Source: a virus. From it: DNA of 64,000 nt. How positions within the stretch are numbered: the first letter of the stretch is position 1; every line of letters starts with the position of its first letter. Below the pieces are notes generated by a model that saw nothing but the letters and a program-made list of their open reading frames with translations, made no database searches and was not told the origin of the DNA. A program made the position numbers and the translations under genes. Positions 60,365 to 64,000 of this stretch are shown piece by piece. The stretch lies in the IMG/VR virus record IMGVR_UViG_3300017752_002245, positions 1-64,000 of that record; one strand, written 5' to 3'.

Positions 60365-61163
60365 TTTTGCATGGGGAGATGAGTTGGTTGGTTCAAGAAG
60401 CAAACCACCAACACATTATGATTTAGTATTCGGTAGTATTTTATCATTAAAGTTAGGGTTAGAGTACAATAATATATCTGCATGTGGTAATTCTAACTAC
60501 AAGATATTCCGTGACGTTATGAATAATATGCATCTAAACCCTAGTCACATCTTTATCTTGTGGTCTGACCCTTTGAGAAAAGAGAATCTATTAGAAGTAG
60601 ATAACCATCAAAGAGACCTGTTAAAGGTACATACTACTATGTCTATGACTCAGTGGCACGAGAATCGATGGGATGACTTGATGCTTTCTATGGAAGAAGG
60701 TGTTGCACACAAGTGGGCAAGACATCATCCATTTAATTATATGACCTCGTTTGGAAGAAGTGAAAAAGCAATCGATGCATATGGTACAGGATTGTGTACT
60801 GGATTTACTCACCTATTACCTCAAATGATTGCAATGCAATATATGTGCGATGGTATGGGGATTAAGATTTCTCAAGGTGTATTCCATGGAGAAGTTTTCT
60901 CTGAAGTGCAAAGATACATGGCAAAGATTGAAAGATTCCCTTCAAGTAATCAACTCAAAAAATGGAACACATGGGTATTAGATTCACTTGACAAACTAAG
61001 ACCAGAGAATAAACTGGGAATGAACCCCGACAAGTCATTCGATGAGAACGTCACCATAAAGTCTCTAATGGGGGACAGACCCATGAAGAAATGGGGTCAT
61101 CCCGATGAAACTGCACATGTAGACTATGCAGAATACCTCTATAAAATCATAAAAAATCTATAA
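60342..61163 (+). CDS. SGNH-hydrolase-like protein
   Basis: A 273-residue protein. LLIAGCSFAWGDEL (block I, with Ser in GCSFAWG), NISACGNSNYKIFRD (block III-like G-x-N) and GHPDETAHVDYAEYL (D-x-x-H-like block V) fit the SGNH/GDSL fold. It could be an esterase or acyl carrier. Coupled to the ANL gene, so the two may activate and transfer an acyl group (inference). Confidence 0.6.
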   Translation: MLLIAGCSFAWGDELVGSRSKPPTHYDLVFGSILSLKLGLEYNNISACGNSNYKIFRDVMNNMHLNPSHIFILWSDPLRKENLLEVDNHQRDLLKVHTTMSMTQWHENRWDDLMLSMEEGVAHKWARHHPFNYMTSFGRSEKAIDAYGTGLCTGFTHLLPQMIAMQYMCDGMGIKISQGVFHGEVFSEVQRYMAKIERFPSSNQLKKWNTWVLDSLDKLRPENKLGMNPDKSFDENVTIKSLMGDRPMKKWGHPDETAHVDYAEYLYKIIKNL

Positions 61164-61170
61164 AAAAAGC

Positions 61171-61199
61171 TTGACAAACTCTGCTCTTGTTGTTATAAT
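61171..61199 (+). promoter_or_regulatory. Strong promoter, cassette type
   Basis: TTGACA (61171-61176), 17 bp spacer, TATAAT (61194-61199), preceded by AAAAAGC. Confidence 0.85.
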
Positions 61200-61228
61200 A
61201 AGTATATAAAATGAGAAAAGGAGAGAAA

Positions 61229-61522
61229 ATGTTAACGTTTAATCAAGAAGTGGGTTATCCTACCAACACCGAGAAAGGTCAATTCATTGAATACCTGATG
61301 TGTTTCTATGGTAAAGACCCTAAATGGGATGCGGTTTATCCCGAAATTGCAATGGGTACTATCGATGCAGTTGAGTGTATGGAAGAATTCCTCAACGGTA
61401 AGTACGAGAGTGCAGTGGTTAAAGGTGAACATATCTGGGGTGGTGGAGACACTATCGACAGAGAAATAGTTAGGGATATTTTCTTAAAAAAGTGTGAAAA
61501 AACCCTTGACAAACCTTGTTAA
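61229..61522 (+). CDS. Hypothetical protein, 97 aa
   Basis: ATG 61229 after AAAGGAGAG. Acidic, helical: GQFIEYLMCFYGKDPKWD and a repeated WGGGDT segment. The frame extends to 61211 but the ribosome site supports 61229. No family recognised. Confidence 0.62.
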   Translation: MLTFNQEVGYPTNTEKGQFIEYLMCFYGKDPKWDAVYPEIAMGTIDAVECMEEFLNGKYESAVVKGEHIWGGGDTIDREIVRDIFLKKCEKTLDKPC

Positions 61523-61534
61523 TCTTGTTATAAT
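61506..61534 (+). promoter_or_regulatory. Strong promoter, cassette type, overlapping a stop
   Basis: TTGACA (61506-61511), 17 bp spacer, TATAAT (61529-61534). It overlaps the end of the previous gene. Confidence 0.83.
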
Positions 61535-61565
61535 AATAACATAAACTGAAGAAAGGAGATAAATT

Positions 61566-61985
61566 ATGGCGTTTGTGAGTCAAGAAGATAAAAAGAAACT
61601 TGCGGTTGGAATCAAAGAAGTCTGCAAGAAATATGGATACAAAGTATCTTTGGGTGTTAATCACCACAGTACTTTGGTTGCAAAGGTCAAAGGTGCAGAA
61701 GACATCTTGACTGAATACTGTGAGGTTCAGATGCATCCTCAGAAGGTTTTGGAAAGAGAGAACAGACACTACACGTTTGACCCTGTTGAAGTAATGGAAG
61801 ATTCTAAGAAGTGGGGACATAGAGTCAACGAGTATTGGATTCCCGAAAACTATGGTGAGAAAGGTATTCCTTTCTTGACTGAATTAAAAGGTGCAATGGA
61901 AGGTGAAGACTTCTTCAATGAAGATGACGCAATGACAGACTACTTCCACAGAAGTCACTATATTGAAATAAGTCTGTACTCATAA
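61566..61985 (+). CDS. Conserved phage protein, 139 aa
   Basis: AAAGGAGAT site before ATG 61566. The N-terminal FVSQEDKKKLAVGIKEVCKKYG and NHHSTLVAKVKG pattern is shared with conserved proteins of unknown function in other phages. A long C-terminal helical/acidic tail follows. Confidence 0.62.
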   Translation: MAFVSQEDKKKLAVGIKEVCKKYGYKVSLGVNHHSTLVAKVKGAEDILTEYCEVQMHPQKVLERENRHYTFDPVEVMEDSKKWGHRVNEYWIPENYGEKGIPFLTELKGAMEGEDFFNEDDAMTDYFHRSHYIEISLYS

Positions 61986-61997
61986 GGAGATATTGTA

Positions 61998-62150
61998 ATG
62001 GAAATGTATTTTGAAATTTTAGATGACTTGAGAGAGTCTGGTGAAATCAACATGTTTGCTGCACCAAGGGTGTTACAAGAAATGTTTGATTTGAGTAAAT
62101 TTGAGGCAAGGGACATCGTCTCTGCGTGGATGAAACAATTTAATGGTTGA
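61998..62150 (+). CDS. Small helical protein, 50 aa
   Basis: GGAGATATT site before ATG 61998. Amphipathic helices, ends KFEARDIVSAWMKQF. Its stop lies in the -35 box of the next promoter. Confidence 0.55.
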   Translation: MEMYFEILDDLRESGEINMFAAPRVLQEMFDLSKFEARDIVSAWMKQFNG

Positions 62151-62175
62151 CAAACCATGTACTTAATGTTATGAT
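62147..62175 (+). promoter_or_regulatory. Sigma70-type promoter
   Basis: TTGACA (62147-62152), 17 bp spacer, TATGAT (62170-62175). Drives the small genes to 62847. Confidence 0.72.
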
Positions 62176-62201
62176 ATATAATTAAATAAGGAGTTACTTC
62201 A

Positions 62202-62387
62202 ATGTCTATAACTGTTGAAGAAATTGAAAAGAAAGTATCTGCAATCGAATCAATGATTGCGGGTGCGGAAAAGCTACTTGTGGCATCACAAGAAACTGGA
62301 AATGAAGAAGGTGTCGCATCTGCGACATATCTGGTCGTTGAATATGAACAAATGTTGAAAGAATTTTGTAAATATTATAACGTTTAG
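62202..62387 (+). CDS. Small helical protein, 61 aa
   Basis: Predicted coiled coil over nearly its whole length, acidic. GGAG site before ATG 62202. No family recognised. Confidence 0.58.
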   Translation: MSITVEEIEKKVSAIESMIAGAEKLLVASQETGNEEGVASATYLVVEYEQMLKEFCKYYNV

Positions 62388-62424
62388 AGAATCTTTTTCG
62401 TATATATAATATTAAGAGGAAAAT

Positions 62425-62847
62425 ATGCAGAAAGAAGTATTTGAAATCTTCGAGGATTTCACTAAACTCAAAGCACGGAAAGATAAAATTACTTTCCTAA
62501 GAGAACAAGGGAATGAAGTCCCTGCCATTAAAGACATAGTCCGAGGTGCATTCGACACCCGACTAAAGTTTGTCTTACCCGTAGGTAAACCACCTTACTC
62601 CCCAAACAGACCTGAGTCTGTACCATCATCACTGAGAAAACTGCACAAACAGTTCGGTGACTATGTGGAAGGTGCAAGGTCATCCGCAATGGGTCAAATC
62701 AGACTAGAAACAAGATTCATCCAACTATTAGAAAGTATCCATGCAGAGGATGCTCTAATCGTTCTGGATATGGTGGCAAAGAAACCACCAGTAAAAGGAT
62801 TGACAAAGAAAATAGTAGAGGAGGCTTTTCCAAACCTATTGACTTGA
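62425..62847 (+). CDS. DUF6433 protein
   Basis: A 140-residue protein. VFEIFEDFTKLKARKDKITFL, GAFDTRLKFVLPVGKPPY, and SLRKLHKQFGDYVEGARSS match DUF6433 of T4-like phages. Function unknown; early expression is likely from context. Confidence 0.72.
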   Translation: MQKEVFEIFEDFTKLKARKDKITFLREQGNEVPAIKDIVRGAFDTRLKFVLPVGKPPYSPNRPESVPSSLRKLHKQFGDYVEGARSSAMGQIRLETRFIQLLESIHAEDALIVLDMVAKKPPVKGLTKKIVEEAFPNLLT

Positions 62848-62899
62848 TATTTTGTTATGTTGTTACGTAAACTCACAACAGCAACCGTAAGGAGCAAAT

Positions 62900-63076
62900 A
62901 TGCCAAGAAACCAAATAGAACGATTAAAGAGTGACAGTCGAGAACTTGATAACTATATCCACCGTCTCAAGAAAAAAGGACGAGACAACCTTGCTCATAA
63001 GTTATCGATTAAAAAATCATTCTTAAATCAGACTATTACCGAGTACGAAAATCTGGACACTCAAATTCTAGCATAA
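62900..63076 (+). CDS. Small basic coiled-coil protein, 58 aa
   Basis: AAGGAGC site before ATG 62900. Two basic helices. A terminator-like hairpin follows at 63102. No consensus promoter found directly upstream. Confidence 0.58.
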   Translation: MPRNQIERLKSDSRELDNYIHRLKKKGRDNLAHKLSIKKSFLNQTITEYENLDTQILA

Positions 63077-63101
63077 CTAAGGTAGGTGGTCAAAATCTCG
63101 T

Positions 63102-63123
63102 AGGGGGTGCTTAGGCACCCTCT
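63102..63123 (+). terminator. Terminator-like hairpin
   Basis: AGGGGGTGC (63102-63110), loop TTAG, GCACCCTCT (63115-63123), nine pairs with one G-T. No T run. Confidence 0.6.
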
Positions 63124-63147
63124 TCGTCAATTGGAATTATTATTATT

Positions 63148-63486
63148 ATGACAATAACAATGCTGAAATCTAAAATCCATGGTGCAAAAGTGACTGAGTG
63201 TGATTTGCATTATGAAGGGTCAATCAAAATTGACCGTTTCTGGATGAAAAAAGTCGGAATCCTTCCCAACGAACAAGTAGATGTTGTTAACCTAAATACA
63301 GGTGGACGATGGACTACTTATGCTATCGAAGGAGAAACATGGCAAATTGGTGTCAATGGTGCGGGTGCAAGATTAGCTGTACCTGAAGATGAACTAATCA
63401 TCATGGCATACTGTCAAGTTTCTACCCTGAGAGCAAGAACTCTATCCCCCAAAATATTAATAAACAAAGAGATGTATAAAATCTGA
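63148..63486 (+). CDS. panD: Aspartate 1-decarboxylase PanD
   Basis: A 112-residue protein matching PanD. The self-cleavage site G24-S25 (YEGSIKID) that forms the pyruvoyl cofactor is intact and at the same position as in E. coli. TMLKSKIHGAKVTECDL, WTTYAIEGE and VNGAGARL follow the family, with a C-terminal shortening. It makes beta-alanine for pantothenate and CoA. As other lipid/CoA-linked genes (desaturase, ANL) occur here, it may raise CoA supply (inference). Confidence 0.9.
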   Translation: MTITMLKSKIHGAKVTECDLHYEGSIKIDRFWMKKVGILPNEQVDVVNLNTGGRWTTYAIEGETWQIGVNGAGARLAVPEDELIIMAYCQVSTLRARTLSPKILINKEMYKI

Positions 63487-63731
63487 TGCCCCTATATACA
63501 GTAGTAAATGAAAAAACTGGAGAAACAGAGGACTGTTTTTGTTCTTATGTACGTCTCCAAAAAAGATTAAAAGAACTAGGTTCTGATTGGAAACAACAGA
63601 TTGGCGCTCCCGCATTAATAAGTGGTACTGGTAATGTTGTTAACAAAACAAGTAGTGATTGGAAAGACCACTTGAAGAATATCGAGAAAGGTGCTGGCGG
63701 TAAACGACAAGGGGTAGATTTTAAAAGATGA
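63486..63731 (+). CDS. Conserved T4-like small protein, 81 aa
   Basis: Starts MPLYTVVNEKTGE and has APALISGTGNVVNKTSSDWKD and KGAGGK, a conserved phage pattern near phoH. No zinc knuckle remains (one FCSY). Overlaps phoH by 4 bases. Confidence 0.6.
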   Translation: MPLYTVVNEKTGETEDCFCSYVRLQKRLKELGSDWKQQIGAPALISGTGNVVNKTSSDWKDHLKNIEKGAGGKRQGVDFKR

Positions 63732-64000
63732 CAATGAAGCGTCTCAAGATAGACCATTTGATGACATACGATGCAATAACATCCAATCAACAAATTGCAT
63801 ATGAATCTTGGAAAGACGGAGACCATTTAGTTCTCTGCGGTTCTGCGGGTACTGGTAAGACCTTTGTTGGTATGTATCTTGCACTACAGGATGTCCTTGA
63901 TAAATCTTATGAACAGGATAAACTTGTTATTGTAAGAAGTGTTGTTCCTACCAGAGAAATGGGTTATTTGCCTGGCAGTGTTGAAGAAAAGATTGATGCC
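63728..64000 (+). CDS. phoH: PhoH-like ATPase (partial, 5' end)
   Basis: The first 91 residues to the window end. ITSNQQIAYESW, Walker A CGSAGTGKTFVG and LVIVRSVVP are typical of PhoH. Phage PhoH genes are common in marine viruses; role suggested in RNA or phosphate metabolism. Truncated by the window. Confidence 0.86.
   Translation, partial: MTMKRLKIDHLMTYDAITSNQQIAYESWKDGDHLVLCGSAGTGKTFVGMYLALQDVLDKSYEQDKLVIVRSVVPTREMGYLPGSVEEKIDA

Noticed and set aside
1-64000. tRNA genes
   Set aside because: I saw no acceptor/T-arm pattern (GGTTCGAATCC type) in intergenic stretches. A tRNAscan run would settle this.
1-64000. CRISPR array or insertion sequence
   Set aside because: No regular spaced repeats and no transposase gene were seen.

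Overview
This window is a 64 kb piece of the genome of a T4-like tailed phage (myovirus). The evidence is a nearly complete T4-type replication, recombination and transcription core: uvsW (partial), the late sigma factor gp55, gp47/gp46, clamp gp45, clamp loader gp44/gp62, regA, DNA polymerase gp43, uvsX, helicase gp41 and nrdA/nrdB, together with T4-type late promoters (TATAAATA). The DNA is AT-rich (about 60% by eye). All genes but one lie on the + strand, tightly packed with 1-8 base overlaps. ThyX, DUF6267, DUF5824, DUF6433, an alphaproteobacterial-type 3TM holin, phage ribosomal protein bS21, hsp20, mazG and several 2OG-Fe(II) oxygenases point to a marine phage of the pelagimyophage/cyanomyophage type. 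Curli-type outer-membrane genes imply a Gram-negative host. The host species cannot be read from the sequence.

Layout. 1-12.1 kb: uvsW end, radical SAM enzyme, gp55, gp47/46, gp45, gp44, mazG, dCMP deaminase, gp62, regA. 12.1-14.6 kb: a cupin/JmjC-like protein, hsp20 behind a structured leader, and a stand-alone structured non-coding RNA with its own promoter and terminator. 14.6-24.6 kb: polymerase, an AEP-like primase candidate, two nucleotide-sugar enzymes, uvsX, gp41, thyX and an oxygenase-like gene. 24.6-26.4 kb: small genes including bS21. 26.4-32.5 kb: one minus-strand gene, then a late-promoter operon with two small membrane proteins, CsgF, CsgG, a curlin-like secreted acidic protein, a FecR-domain protein, a DUF5658-like protein and a CHASE2-adenylate cyclase. 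33-39 kb: small genes behind strong sigma70-type promoters, DUF932, an ATP-grasp enzyme and two zinc-protease-like genes. 39-49.9 kb: late genes, many beginning with the same short N-terminal signal (M-K-x-F-x-x-hydrophobic-x-E) that resembles the T4 capsid-targeting sequence, suggesting a set of proteins packaged in the head. 49.9-61.2 kb: accessory enzymes (fatty acid desaturase, two ANL adenylating-enzyme paralogues, two YkgJ-like cysteine proteins, an asparagine-synthase-like protein, an SGNH-like protein), a holin, and an NrdA-glutaredoxin fusion with NrdB. 61.2-64 kb: small early genes, aspartate decarboxylase (panD) and the start of phoH.

Regulation. At least sixteen promoters have a TTGAC(A/T/G) -35 box, exactly 17 bp of spacer and a TATAAT-like -10 box. 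Five share almost the same promoter-leader cassette, and two carry an identical 19-bp palindrome against the -35 box. Four promoters (two sigma70-like, two late) would start transcription on or next to the A of the ATG, which predicts leaderless mRNAs; the phage also encodes bS21, a protein that affects translation initiation.

The strongest candidates for undescribed biology are the curli/FecR/CHASE2-cyclase operon, the array of proteins with capsid-targeting-like N termini (including a ligase-like and a nucleotidyltransferase-like enzyme), the structured RNA upstream of gp43, and the ROSE-like leader of hsp20.
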